The notes: a model not told the origin generated them from the sequence alone. A stretch of 41,527 nt of DNA from an uncultured Phycisphaerae bacterium (GCA_938005315.1 CALLOB010000100.1:1-41527); one strand, 5' to 3'. Positions 7,533 through 18,798 are shown, counted from the first letter of the stretch. A program made the numbers and translations.

Positions 7533-8876
7533 TCACCCGGCCAGGACCAGCCGGCGGAAGGCAGCGCCGCGTTCCTCGTAGTTGGCGAACAGATCGTAGC
7601 TCGTGCAGGCCGGGGAGAGCACCACCACATCGCCGGGCGATGCCAGGGACCGGGCGAGACGCACGGCCTCATCGAGTCCGGCGGCCTGGCGGACCGCGGC
7701 GGTTCCCGGAGGGACGTGCCGGCGCACGATCTGAAGGATGAACGGGCCCATCTCGCCGTAGCCGATCACCGCCCGGGCATTGTGTGCCATGTATTCGCCC
7801 AACTCATCGAATGACATGCCTTTGTCGCGGCCTCCGACGAGCACGATCACCGGCGATTCGAAGGCGTCGATGGCCAGGCGCGTGGATTCCGGCGTGGTGG
7901 ACTTGGAGTCGTTGTAGTAGCGCACGCCGTCGCGCTCGGCGATGAACTCCAGGCGATGCGGCAAGCCGGCGAAACCGTCGAGCCCGGCGCGGATGACGTC
8001 ATCGGGGAGATCCAGCGAGCGTGCCGCGGCGATCGCCAGGGCGGCATTCGCGCGGTTGTGCGCACCCGGCGGATGCACCACGCCGGCGAAGGCCGGATCG
8101 AAGGCCGCCTCGCGCAGTCGCGGGCCGGCGCCGGCGTCTTCCAGCCGCCGGCGGAGTTCCGGATCGCCTGCCGGGATGATCACCACGTCATGGGGAGACT
8201 GGTGCCGGACGATGTTGAGCTTGGCGGCGGCATAGGCCTCCAGCGTGCCGTGGCGATCGAGGTGGTTGGGCCGGATGTTGGTGATCAAGGCCCGCGGCGG
8301 GCTCCAGGCCAGGGCGTCCAGGTCCTCCAGCTGAAAGCTGGAAAGCTCCAGCACCATCAGGTCCTCCGGCCGCATGTCCGTCAGGTCGGGCAGGAGCGAA
8401 TGCCCGATGTTGCCGCCGATCCAGGCCCGCCGGGCGAGTCCGGCGCGAACCGCGGCCTGGAGGATGGAACCGATCATCGCGGTGGTGGTGCTCTTGCCGG
8501 CCGAACCGGTCACGCCGACGACTCTGCGGACCGGGCAGCGTTCGATGAAGAGGTTCATCTCGCTGGACAGGGGCACGCCGCGTTGCACGGCCTGGCGCAC
8601 GAACTCCGAGCGGTCCTTCGGCACCGCCGGGCTGACCACCAGCAGGTCGCAGCCCTGCAGATCCGCAGGATCGTGTCCGCCGAGCCGCCAGGTGATCGGC
8701 AGGCCTTTCAGCTGTTCGAGGCTTTCGGCGAGCTTCTCGGCGCCCGCCAGGTCGGTGACCGTGACCCGGGCTCCGGCGGCGCAGAGCCACCGGGCCGCGG
8801 CGATGCCGCCGCCGAAATGTCCCAGTCCCATCACCACCACGCGGCGGCCCGAAAGATCCCGGAGCTGCGGATTCAT
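7533..8876 (-). CDS. murD: UDP-N-acetylmuramoyl-L-alanine--D-glutamate ligase (MurD)
   Basis: MurD adds D-glutamate to UDP-MurNAc-L-Ala in the cytoplasm during peptidoglycan precursor synthesis. The 447-residue product has a Rossmann N-terminal domain (VVVMGLGHFGGG, about 13-24), the ATP loop GVTGSAGKSTT (121-131), the central 'ELSSFQLEDLD' and 'NIRPNHLDRHGTLEAYAAAK', and the C-terminal 'PHRLEFIAERDGVRYYNDSK' with 'VLVGGRDKG', all MurD hallmarks. Length is normal. The loop has Ala where MurD usually has Asn or Thr (GSNGKST/GTNGKST). The start is ATG at 8876; there is no good ribosome site, but a -10 like TACAAT lies just upstream, so the message may be leaderless. No other mur gene is adjacent. 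Confidence 0.95.
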   Translation of the reverse strand: MNPQLRDLSGRRVVVMGLGHFGGGIAAARWLCAAGARVTVTDLAGAEKLAESLEQLKGLPITWRLGGHDPADLQGCDLLVVSPAVPKDRSEFVRQAVQRGVPLSSEMNLFIERCPVRRVVGVTGSAGKSTTTAMIGSILQAAVRAGLARRAWIGGNIGHSLLPDLTDMRPEDLMVLELSSFQLEDLDALAWSPPRALITNIRPNHLDRHGTLEAYAAAKLNIVRHQSPHDVVIIPAGDPELRRRLEDAGAGPRLREAAFDPAFAGVVHPPGAHNRANAALAIAAARSLDLPDDVIRAGLDGFAGLPHRLEFIAERDGVRYYNDSKSTTPESTRLAIDAFESPVIVLVGGRDKGMSFDELGEYMAHNARAVIGYGEMGPFILQIVRRHVPPGTAAVRQAAGLDEAVRLARSLASPGDVVVLSPACTSYDLFANYEERGAAFRRLVLAG

Positions 8877-8883
8877 GCGGCGG

Positions 8884-8912
8884 ATTGTACCGTCGCGGGG
8901 GCGGCATCGACA
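8884..8912 (-). promoter_or_regulatory. Candidate murD promoter (possible leaderless transcript)
   Basis: TGTCGA-N17-TACAAT on the minus strand, in the 46-base gap between the channel gene and murD. Transcription would start at about the murD ATG, which fits the lack of a Shine-Dalgarno site there. The -35 match is weak. Confidence 0.33.
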
Positions 8913-8922
8913 GCGTCGGGGA

Positions 8923-11900
8923 TCAGTCCGTCGCCCCGCCTTCCGGCCGGCGTGCGGAGCGGGTGATCGGCAGCACGTCGCGGATGCTGCGCAGGTGCAC
9001 GTCCTGCTGCGGGAAGGCGATCTCGATGCCGGCCTCGCGGAAGGCCCGGTCGATCTCGCGGTGGAGGTCGTGGCGGGTGGCCAGGAGCTGGTCCACGCGG
9101 GGCACGAAGGCCCGGAGCTCGAAATCCAGGGAACTGGCCCCGAAGGCCATGAACAGGGCCGACGGCGGGGGGTCCTTGAGCACGTTGGGATGGCCGGCGG
9201 CGACCGCCAGGAGGGTTCGCACGACCAGGTCGGTGTCACTGCCGTAGGCCACGCCCACGCGGATGGTCAGCCGCAGGATCGGGTCGGTCAGCGCCCAGTT
9301 GACGACCTTGCCGGTGACGAACTCCTTGTTGGGGATGATCAGTTCCTTGCGGTCCCAGTCGGTGATCGTGGTCGCCCGGATCTGGATACGCGTCACCGTT
9401 CCGCTGATGTCGCCCACGGTGACGGTGTCGCCGATGCGGATGGGGCGCTCGACCAGCAGGATCAGGCCGGAGACGAAGTTGGCGAAGATCTCCTGGAGGC
9501 CGAAGCCTAGGCCGACGGTCACCGCGGCGATCAGCCACTGCACGCTGGACCAGTTCACGCCCAGGATGCCGAAGACCACCACGATCCCGACGGCCGAGAC
9601 GGCATACTGGACCACCGTGGTCACCGCGTAGCGGGCTCCGGCGTCCAGCTGGAAGCGCCGCAGGATCGACATCTCCAGGAACGCCGGACCGTCGCGGGCG
9701 GCCACCCAGGCCACCAGGGCCGCCAGAACCGCCAGTATCACGTCGGCCAGCGTGATCATGCGCGTGGTCACGACGGTTTCCTGGACGGTGGTGCCGTCGG
9801 GGCGGGTGACGGTCGCGGTGCCGGTCGTGGTCGTGGGCCAGAACTCGACGGTCTCCAGCACCCGCAGGGCGGGGGTCACGTCGCTCCACACCATCCAGAG
9901 GCATCCGGTCAGGCCGACCAGCAGCAGGCCCTCCAGGAGCATCCCCGCCCGGCCCACGATCTGCGGGAGGTCGACCGCCGACTCGCTCATCACCGGCGCC
10001 GGCGTCTCTCCCGATCCGGCGCGCAAGGCCTCCTCGCGCCGGCGGCGGGCCAGGAGCACAGCCAGATAACGATGCGACAGTCGCAGCCACAGCCGGGCCA
10101 GATCCCTGACCACCACGAACACCAGCACCAGCCACAGCGTGGCCTTGAGCCGGCGCATCAGCTCCAGGCCGCCGTAGTAGTAGCCTCCAAGGACCAGGGC
10201 GGCCACCAGGAGGGGAAGACCGACCGCCGTCCAGTACAGCGGATACCTCAGCCGTCGAGCCCATCCTCCGCGGGCGGCCCACGCCGGCCCGGCCAGCACG
10301 CCCCGGCTGGGGCTCAGCACCAGGGCCGCGAAGACCGACACTGCGGCCAGCGCGGCGACGAATGCCATCCGGCCCAGCGTTCCCTTGGCGGTCTCGTCTT
10401 CCTGAACCTCCAACAGCTGAACCACGAAGATCGACACCGGGAAGACCAGAATGGCCCACGACAGATGACGTCGAAGCAGGCGGAGGCTTTGCGGCGACCA
10501 GCCCAGGTGGTCGGCCGCCAGGCCGTTCCTGCGACAGATCTGTCGGAACAACAGCAGCAGGGCCAGCGGGAGGGCGACCTCCTGGCAGGCTGAGCCGACG
10601 GCCTTGGCGAAGGCCGAAGCGTCACCGGCCAGATCCAGCCGCCAGCCCGTCAGGTACACCAACAGCGGCCAGGGTGCCGCCAGCAGAGCGGTCAGAATCA
10701 GTGTCTGGAGCGTCGGTACGAAGGAGGCGTCGGTCCGGCGTTCGACCTGGCGTCCCAGGCCCTCGAGAGACCGGGCCATGCGACGCCGCCCGAGAAACAG
10801 TCCGGCCACCAGGGCCAGCGAAAGGGCTGCCGCCAGGGGATGCTCGACGGCATCGCGGCGGAGGACGCGGACGGCATCCGCCCAGCCCTGCAGCTGCAGC
10901 AGTTGTATCAGCGCCCTTCCGGCCGCGGGCAGGTGAGCCAGACCGAACGGGCGGGCGCTGCGGGTCCAGAGAACCGTCCGGCTGATGAAGTTGCGGTATT
11001 CGGTGACGGCCGCGATCAGTTCCCGCTCGGCCAGGTCCAGATCGCCGAGCCGATTGAAGTAGCCGCTGTAGTCCACGATCAGCGCATCGAGGAAATCGCG
11101 CTGCCGGATGTACTGGTCGCGCAGTTTTTCGGCGATCGCCCGGTGCCCGCGGGCATCGTAGGTGTCGTCCAGCCGCTCGGTCTGGCGGCGGACCAGTCCG
11201 TCGATATCGGCCAGGCCGGACCGCTCCTCCTCGAGGCCCATCAGCGTCTGCTGGACGCCGGCCATCTCCTCGTGAATGTCCGCGGTGTTGAGCCGATGCC
11301 GGCGCAGATCCGGGAGCCCGGCGCGCCGCCCGCGGAGCAGCAGGCTGGTGGTTTCGCTCGTCCCGCCGCGGCGGACGCGGTTCTGAACACTTTCGAAGTC
11401 GCTGCGGATGTCCTTGAGCAGCCGGCCGACCTCCTCGAGCTCGCGGGTCACCTGCTCGATCCGGAGGGTCAGCGCCTTGCGCGTCTCGGCCAGCTGGAGG
11501 TTGCGTTCCGCCAGCTTCTGAACCGCCGGGAGGCCCGCGGTCTCGCTGGCCTCCCGGGCTTCCCGCTGCTGCCGTTCGGCCTCGGCGCGGCGCTGCGCCG
11601 CGACGGCCTCGCGCCAGAAACCGACAAGTCTCTCGGCCTGGGTGACCGATCGGGCGGCAAGGTCGCGCTGGGCGGCGACGATCTCCAGCGTGGCGTCATA
11701 GCTGGCCAGCTCGCGTTCGTAGGCGGCCATTTCCTGCCGGGCGGCCTCGGCGCGGGCCATGGCCTGCCATCGTCGGGCGGCCACCAGCCCGGGGACCTCC
11801 TCGGTGGGAACCGTTTCCAGATCCCGCTGGGCCTGTTCGAGGCGATCGCGAATCGACCGCATGAGTGCCGTGATCTCAACGCGACGGTCGAGTCGACGCT

Positions 11901-12432
11901 GCGGCTCCCGCTCCAGCTCGGACAGTCGGGCGCGGTTTTCGGCGAGGGAGGCTTCAGCCTTGCGAAGCTCCTGTTCCAGCTGACCGACGGTGGCGCCGGG
12001 GGGTATCTCCGGCGACGGCGCGGAGGCGGGCTGGTCGAGTGCCGCCTTGAGGGCTCTGAGTCGTTCGGGGGCCTGAGCCGAAGCGAGGTCGAATGCCGCG
12101 GCTTTGGCCCGCCACTCCTCCGCGTGCCGGACCTGTTCGACGGCCTGGCGGAGAAGCTCGACGGCGCGATTTCGGACCTCCTGGGGCAGCGAGGTGTCGG
12201 CCTCGAGCTGGCGGAGTCGCTCCTCGGCCGCCTGGACGGTGACCTCGGCACGAGGTCCGATCTCCGGTTGCGTGGCCGGGGCCTCCGCGGCCGCGGTTTC
12301 GAGGGGGGCGGAAACGGCGGCGGAGGCCGTCCCGGTCGCAGGGGAAGAATCCCGGGCCGGACAGGGGGATCGACCGGCCAGCAGCAACCCGCAGGCCGCC
12401 AGCGCCAGGCGGGGGAAGGTGAGTGGATGCAT
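8923..12432 (-). CDS. Large MscS-family mechanosensitive channel (MscK/MscM type)
   Basis: The 1169-residue product looks like an MscK/MscM(YjeP)-type channel, which opens under membrane tension to release solutes after hypo-osmotic shock. It has an N-terminal signal peptide (MHPLTFPRLALAACGLLLAG), a long periplasmic part of Glu/Arg/Ala-rich coiled coil with Pro breaks (about 60-470), many membrane helices (from about 515 to 960), and a C-terminal MscS core: pore helix 'VQWLIAAVTVGLGFGLQEIF' followed by ANFVSGLILLVERPIRIGD, then the beta domain 'ISGTVTRIQIRATTITDWD' and 'IPNKEFVTGKVVNW'. I chose ATG at 12432, which gives a clean signal peptide; an upstream in-frame start at 12474 would add 14 residues. 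It is 101 bases after an unknown gene and likely in one operon with tyrS upstream. Confidence 0.9.
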   Translation of the reverse strand: MHPLTFPRLALAACGLLLAGRSPCPARDSSPATGTASAAVSAPLETAAAEAPATQPEIGPRAEVTVQAAEERLRQLEADTSLPQEVRNRAVELLRQAVEQVRHAEEWRAKAAAFDLASAQAPERLRALKAALDQPASAPSPEIPPGATVGQLEQELRKAEASLAENRARLSELEREPQRRLDRRVEITALMRSIRDRLEQAQRDLETVPTEEVPGLVAARRWQAMARAEAARQEMAAYERELASYDATLEIVAAQRDLAARSVTQAERLVGFWREAVAAQRRAEAERQQREAREASETAGLPAVQKLAERNLQLAETRKALTLRIEQVTRELEEVGRLLKDIRSDFESVQNRVRRGGTSETTSLLLRGRRAGLPDLRRHRLNTADIHEEMAGVQQTLMGLEEERSGLADIDGLVRRQTERLDDTYDARGHRAIAEKLRDQYIRQRDFLDALIVDYSGYFNRLGDLDLAERELIAAVTEYRNFISRTVLWTRSARPFGLAHLPAAGRALIQLLQLQGWADAVRVLRRDAVEHPLAAALSLALVAGLFLGRRRMARSLEGLGRQVERRTDASFVPTLQTLILTALLAAPWPLLVYLTGWRLDLAGDASAFAKAVGSACQEVALPLALLLLFRQICRRNGLAADHLGWSPQSLRLLRRHLSWAILVFPVSIFVVQLLEVQEDETAKGTLGRMAFVAALAAVSVFAALVLSPSRGVLAGPAWAARGGWARRLRYPLYWTAVGLPLLVAALVLGGYYYGGLELMRRLKATLWLVLVFVVVRDLARLWLRLSHRYLAVLLARRRREEALRAGSGETPAPVMSESAVDLPQIVGRAGMLLEGLLLVGLTGCLWMVWSDVTPALRVLETVEFWPTTTTGTATVTRPDGTTVQETVVTTRMITLADVILAVLAALVAWVAARDGPAFLEMSILRRFQLDAGARYAVTTVVQYAVSAVGIVVVFGILGVNWSSVQWLIAAVTVGLGFGLQEIFANFVSGLILLVERPIRIGDTVTVGDISGTVTRIQIRATTITDWDRKELIIPNKEFVTGKVVNWALTDPILRLTIRVGVAYGSDTDLVVRTLLAVAAGHPNVLKDPPPSALFMAFGASSLDFELRAFVPRVDQLLATRHDLHREIDRAFREAGIEIAFPQQDVHLRSIRDVLPITRSARRPEGGATD

Positions 12433-12533
12433 GCAAGCGGCCCCCGTTCCAGCAGGCGTGCGCCGCGCCCGCACGAGAACGCGACCATCATACCCGATTC
12501 CGTCCCGTGCGGCCCGGCGGGAACCTCCCGGCC

Positions 12534-13127
12534 TCAGGCAGACCGGCGTTGCAGGGCCAGATGGGTCGTGGCCAGCACCTCATCGGCCGGGCGCGACAGG
12601 GAGCGCGCCGGCCACCACTGCCGGCGGTCGATCACCCGCGGCGCGGCGGCGTAATAGTCGGTGACGGCACTGATGCCGCCCTCGACGGTATCGCCGCCCC
12701 GATAGTCCAGCCGGGTCAGCCAGTCGGACACGTCGGGGTCGAATTCGGCCGGATAGATGATCGCGGTGACCAGTCGGGCCTGCGGGCCGGTCAGGCGGGC
12801 CAGATGGGCCTTCATCCGGCACGGAGGGGGGTCGGCGGCCGCGAGCCGGTCGAGCGTGTCGAAGTCGAGGCGGGCCTGCTGTTCCCCGACGCGAAGGAAG
12901 AACAGTCCCTGCTCGCACTGGAAGCGTTGCGGAGGCACGCCCTGCAGTTCCATGGTCCCGTCGGGCAGGGCCCGGTGAATCCGGTAGATTTTCCCCTCGG
13001 CGAAGCGCTGCGACTCGACGAGCACGGCGATCTCGTCGGCGGTGTAGCCCACGGCCACGTGATCGCCGAAATCGAAGACGTAGAGCCCCTGGTAGCTTTC
13101 CGGGGAATCCAGTTCAGGCAGCCTCAT
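12534..13127 (-). CDS. Conserved-looking protein of unknown function (197 residues)
   Basis: I do not recognise this family. The start at 13127 is well supported by GGAGGTG five bases upstream. The product begins MRLPELDSPESYQGLYVFDF and seems cytoplasmic: no signal peptide or membrane segment. The N-terminal half is beta-rich (VGYTADEIAVLVESQRF, KIYRIHRALPDGTMELQG), the middle has two Cys (FQCEQG, PPPCRMK), and the C-terminus contains 'RQWWPARSLSRPADEVLATT'. It sits 28 bases after tyrS and 101 before the channel gene, so it is probably co-transcribed with both. Codon composition matches its neighbours. Confidence 0.7.
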   Translation of the reverse strand: MRLPELDSPESYQGLYVFDFGDHVAVGYTADEIAVLVESQRFAEGKIYRIHRALPDGTMELQGVPPQRFQCEQGLFFLRVGEQQARLDFDTLDRLAAADPPPCRMKAHLARLTGPQARLVTAIIYPAEFDPDVSDWLTRLDYRGGDTVEGGISAVTDYYAAAPRVIDRRQWWPARSLSRPADEVLATTHLALQRRSA

Positions 13128-13155
13128 AACCACACCTCCGTCCCGTGACGGCAGT

Positions 13156-14409
13156 CTAGGATGGCGCGTCGACCTCGAGGCGGACGAAGTGCCGCTTGCC
13201 GCGCTGCAGCACATCTCCGGTCTTGACCGCCAGAGTGCCGTTGAAATCCTCCACCACGTGGCCGTTGAGCCGGATGCCCTGCTCGGCGATCAGCCGGCGG
13301 GCCTCGCCGTTGCTGGCGGCAAAGCCGCAGTGAACCACGAGCCGCAGCTTGGGCACGCCGCCGTCGGTGAACATGTCGGCCGGCACGGTCACGGTGGGCG
13401 TGTCGGCCGGGACGACCAGCGTGCCGGTGGCGGCCTTCTTCTGGTGGATGGCCTCCCACTCGGCCCGGGCCTGCTCGGCGGCCGCGGCGCCGTGGAAGCC
13501 GGCGGTGATCGCCGAGGCGAGGCGTTTCTTGGCCTCCATGGGGTGGGTCCGGCGGGGGTCGCACAGCTCGGCGATCCGCCCGTCGGGTTCGGCCGTCAGG
13601 AGGGTGAAGTAGTTGGCCATGCACTCGTCCGGCACGCTCATGAGCTTGCCGAACATGTCGTGGGGCGGCTCATGAACACCGACATAGTTCCCTAGCGACT
13701 TGCTCATCTTCTCGCGGCCGTCCAGCCCGACCAGGATGGGCATGACCATGACCACCTGGGGCTCGCGTCCGGCGGCGCGCTGCAGGTCGCGGCCGACGAG
13801 GTTGTTGAAGGTCTGGTCGGTTCCGCCGAGTTCGACGTCGGCGTCGATGCACACGCTGTCCCACCCCTGCATGAGCGGGTACATGAACTCGTGGACGCCG
13901 ATGGGCACCTCGGCCCTGAACCGGCGGGCGAAGTCGTCGCGTTTGAGCATCTGGCCGACGGTCATCTGCCCGGCCAGTCGCAGCACGTCGGCGAAGCGCA
14001 TGGGCTCGAGCCACTGGCTGTTGTAGCGGACTTCGAGCCTCTCCGGGGAGGTATCCAGGACGCGGCCGGCCTGCTGAAAGTAGGTCTCGGCGTTGCGCCG
14101 GATGCTTTCGTCGTCAAGCACCGGGCGGGTCCTGCTGCGTCCGGAGGGGTCGCCGATGCGGGCGGTGTAGTCGCCGATGATGAGCACGGCCAGGTGGCCG
14201 GCGTCCTGGAACTGCCGCATCTTGCGGAGCACGACGGTGTGTCCGAGATGGATGTCGGGGGCGGTGGGATCCAGGCCGAGCTTGACCCTCAGGGGCCGAC
14301 CGGTCTCGGCGGAGCGCTGAAGCTTGCGGCGGAGCTCATCAAGGGTATCGACGCGCTCGCATCCGCGGGTCAGGGTCCGCAGCAGTTCGTCGATGTTTCC
14401 GGTGGCCAT
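13156..14409 (-). CDS. tyrS: Tyrosyl-tRNA synthetase
   Basis: The enzyme charges tRNA-Tyr with tyrosine in the cytoplasm. The 417-residue product has the class I signatures: HLGH at 54-57 (HIGH motif), the tyrosine-pocket region 'YPLMQGWDSVCIDADVELGG' with GGTDQ, and KMSKS at 234-238. A C-terminal S4 RNA-binding domain (about 350-415, 'NGEARRLIAEQGIRLNGHVV') completes it. The layout (KMSKS form and helical insert) resembles the TyrS2/TyrZ branch rather than the E. coli type. ATG at 14409 has GGAG six bases upstream. No T-box leader was seen in the upstream 125 bases. It is first in a likely operon with the unknown gene and the channel gene. Confidence 0.96.
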   Translation of the reverse strand: MATGNIDELLRTLTRGCERVDTLDELRRKLQRSAETGRPLRVKLGLDPTAPDIHLGHTVVLRKMRQFQDAGHLAVLIIGDYTARIGDPSGRSRTRPVLDDESIRRNAETYFQQAGRVLDTSPERLEVRYNSQWLEPMRFADVLRLAGQMTVGQMLKRDDFARRFRAEVPIGVHEFMYPLMQGWDSVCIDADVELGGTDQTFNNLVGRDLQRAAGREPQVVMVMPILVGLDGREKMSKSLGNYVGVHEPPHDMFGKLMSVPDECMANYFTLLTAEPDGRIAELCDPRRTHPMEAKKRLASAITAGFHGAAAAEQARAEWEAIHQKKAATGTLVVPADTPTVTVPADMFTDGGVPKLRLVVHCGFAASNGEARRLIAEQGIRLNGHVVEDFNGTLAVKTGDVLQRGKRHFVRLEVDAPS

Positions 14410-14492
14410 GCCGGTCTCCGTGAGGCGGCCCTGGCCTTGCGCCAGCGGCGTTGCATGCGCGGTTTTGCGTCGGGCGGCGTTCGCGGACGGCG

Positions 14493-14522
14493 ATGCTATC
14501 GGCGCCCGGGGGCGGCATGCAA
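14493..14522 (-). promoter_or_regulatory. Candidate tyrS promoter
   Basis: TTGCAT-N18-TAGCAT on the minus strand, about 85 bases upstream of tyrS and just downstream of the rRNA terminator, so tyrS would be transcribed independently of the 23S. Confidence 0.4.
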
Positions 14523-14534
14523 GCCCGGGGGCGC

Positions 14535-14570
14535 AAAAAAGACCGCCGGGCGGGGTGGCCGTCCGGCGGT
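14535..14570 (-). terminator. Intrinsic terminator of the 23S transcription unit
   Basis: On the minus strand a 12-base-pair stem (arms 14559-14570 and 14542-14553, one G-U pair) with a 5-base loop is followed by C and six T residues (14540-14535). It lies about 160 bases past the 23S 3' end. The stretch between 23S and this hairpin (14571-14732) contains no recognisable 5S rRNA. Confidence 0.85.
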
Positions 14571-14732
14571 GGTGATTTTGATCGGGTATGTGGAGGCAGG
14601 TAGCAGGTCGCCCCAGCCGGATCCGGCCGATCGAGCGACGAACCGTCCGAAATCATGGTGCCTTGTCGTCTGCCTGACGGGTGTCGGCGGCCGCGACCCG
14701 GGGTCGCGGACCGGACAGTCCGTCATTCGTAC

Positions 14733-17639
<2,907 letters not shown>

Positions 17640-17921
17640 GCACGAATGACACACTGTCCCGCTCCGGTTTGTCGGCCGGCCCGGCACGCCGCGACATCCG
17701 CGGCCGGAGCCCCGCCCGACGGAGTGACCCGCCGCGCGCGATCCCCGGCCACCCGACCAAGGCACCTTCGACGCAAAAGGTCGCGTCGTTTCGAACGAGT
17801 GGCTTTTCGCCATTGCCGCTCGATTGGAACCATGGATCTGGTTGTGGTGTGATCCACTACCTGCTCGCTCGCCCGACGCCGGCCCGCAGCCGACGCCGCC
17901 GAACGATGCTCCACATATCCG

Positions 17922-17935
17922 ATTGTCAAAGATCC
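17922..17935 (-). promoter_or_regulatory. boxA-like antitermination element in the 23S leader
   Basis: GGATCTTTGACAAT on the minus strand resembles the rRNA boxA consensus (TGCTCTTTAACAAT), the binding site of NusB/S10. It is about 60 bases downstream of the predicted start of the promoter at 18002-18029 and about 280 bases before the 23S, a normal place for rRNA boxA. The rest of the 17640-17921 spacer contains GC-rich hairpins and the 5' arm of the processing stem, but no gene. Confidence 0.6.
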
Positions 17936-18001
17936 ACCCCGGCCGCCGATGAATCGGAGCCGCGTTTCCTGCGTCCCGATTCGCCCGCCCGGAGCCCGTC
18001 T

Positions 18002-18058
18002 AGTTTACCGACCGGAACGCCCGTGTCAAGGCCCCGGCCGGACTTTTTTACGTTTTTT
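18002..18058 (-). promoter_or_regulatory. Strong promoter for 23S rRNA with upstream A-tracts
   Basis: On the minus strand: TTGACA (18029-18024), 16-base spacer, TAAACT (18007-18002). Upstream, two A6 tracts (18058-18053 and 18049-18044) form an UP-element-like block about 15-30 bases before the -35 box. The -10 region (CGGTAAACTA) is shared with the promoter at 18763-18790. It would let the 23S be transcribed apart from the tRNAs and any 16S. A small hairpin (18066-18085) without a T tract lies between tRNA-Ala and the A-tracts. Confidence 0.72.
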
Positions 18059-18098
18059 CCAGATCCCCCGCCCTTGCTCGCGGGGCACCTGACCACCA

Positions 18099-18171
18099 TG
18101 GAGCCGAGCGGGCTCGAACCGCCAACCTCCTGGTTGCAAACCAGGCGCTCTCCCGGTTGAGCTACGGCCCC
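18099..18171 (-). tRNA. tRNA-Ala (anticodon TGC)
   Basis: A 73-base cloverleaf on the minus strand: acceptor GGGGCCG pairing with CGGCTCC, D arm GTAGCTCAACCGGGAGAGC, anticodon stem CCTGG/CCAGG around TTTGCAA (anticodon TGC) and T-arm GGCGGTTCGAGCCCGC. CCA is not encoded; ATGG follows the acceptor. It lies in the usual Ile-Ala order of rRNA spacers, between tRNA-Ile and 23S. Confidence 0.95.
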
Positions 18172-18370
18172 GAATCTGCCGTCTGCGGCCGGGCATGCCT
18201 CATGGGATGCCAAGGAGCGATGCCCCCGGCCCGCCGATCGGAATCTCCTGGCCGCCCCTAACCGGTCCGCCTGTCCGGCTGTCGGCCGACATCCTCTCTC
18301 ACGGCCGGCATCGTCTTTCACGCCCGGCCAGAATCCGGCATCTGGACAAGCCGACACTCGATCAATCCCA

Positions 18371-18444
18371 TGGGCCCGATAGGAGTCGAACCTATGACCT
18401 CGTCGTTATCAGCGACGCGCTCTAACCAACTGAGCTACGAGCCC
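18371..18444 (-). tRNA. tRNA-Ile (anticodon GAT)
   Basis: A 74-base cloverleaf on the minus strand: acceptor GGGCTCG with CGGGCCC, D arm TAGCTCAGTTGGTTAGAGC, anticodon stem CGTCG/CGACG around CTGATAA (anticodon GAT), T-arm with GGTTCGACTCC. CCA is not encoded. It is about 200 bases upstream of tRNA-Ala. Upstream sequence contains no 16S rRNA 3' end (no anti-Shine-Dalgarno CACCTCCTTT on this strand). Confidence 0.95.
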
Positions 18445-18514
18445 TCGTACCCACAACCCTCCGGCGGACCCCCCGGTCCCGGAGGCTTGTCACCTCTTTC
18501 CAGGCAGTTCTTCA

Positions 18515-18546
18515 GGAAAAAGAACCGCCAGCGAGGACGCTGGCGG
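18515..18546 (-). terminator. Hairpin plus T-tract between tandem promoters and tRNA-Ile (terminator or boxB/boxA-like)
   Basis: On the minus strand, CCGCCAGCG-TCCT-CGCTGGCGG (9 perfect pairs) is followed by TTCTTTTTCC. This is a textbook intrinsic terminator, yet it lies about 70 bases upstream of tRNA-Ile with no obvious promoter in between. The T-tract region (GTTCTTTTT) also resembles a degenerate boxA right after a boxB-like hairpin. An alternative 10-pair hairpin (18520-18529 with 18503-18512, 7-base loop) shares the 3' arm and T-tract. Confidence 0.6.
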
Positions 18547-18762
18547 TGTCACGTGCAACTCAACGTGGCACAGGCCGCCAGCGGCGTCAACCGAATTGTC
18601 CGACGCTTGCAATCCGCACCAAAACCCGATGTCCTCCCGGCCTCGCCGTGATTTGGGCAAGGCCCTGGGGGAGAAACGACCCGCCTCAACCCCGGCTGTG
18701 CATATCGGCCCGGCATCCGGGCAGGCACCAGCAAAAAGCCGCAGGTCCAGCGGGAATACGGT

Positions 18763-18790
18763 AGTTTACCGGCGATCCCCCGGCTGTCAA
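18763..18790 (-). promoter_or_regulatory. Promoter P2 upstream of tRNA-Ile/tRNA-Ala
   Basis: TTGACA (18790-18785)-N16-TAAACT (18768-18763) on the minus strand. The layout and the CGGTAAACTA block match the 23S promoter at 18002-18029. Its transcript would cross about 210 bases of leader before the hairpin at 18525-18546. Confidence 0.65.
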
Positions 18791-18798
18791 CCGTCTGC

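Noticed and set aside
14410..14534. T-box riboswitch upstream of tyrS
   Set aside because: No T-box core sequence or specifier-loop layout in the short upstream region.
14571..14732. 5S rRNA between 23S and the terminator
   Set aside because: The 160 bases do not contain recognisable 5S conserved segments and fold differently.
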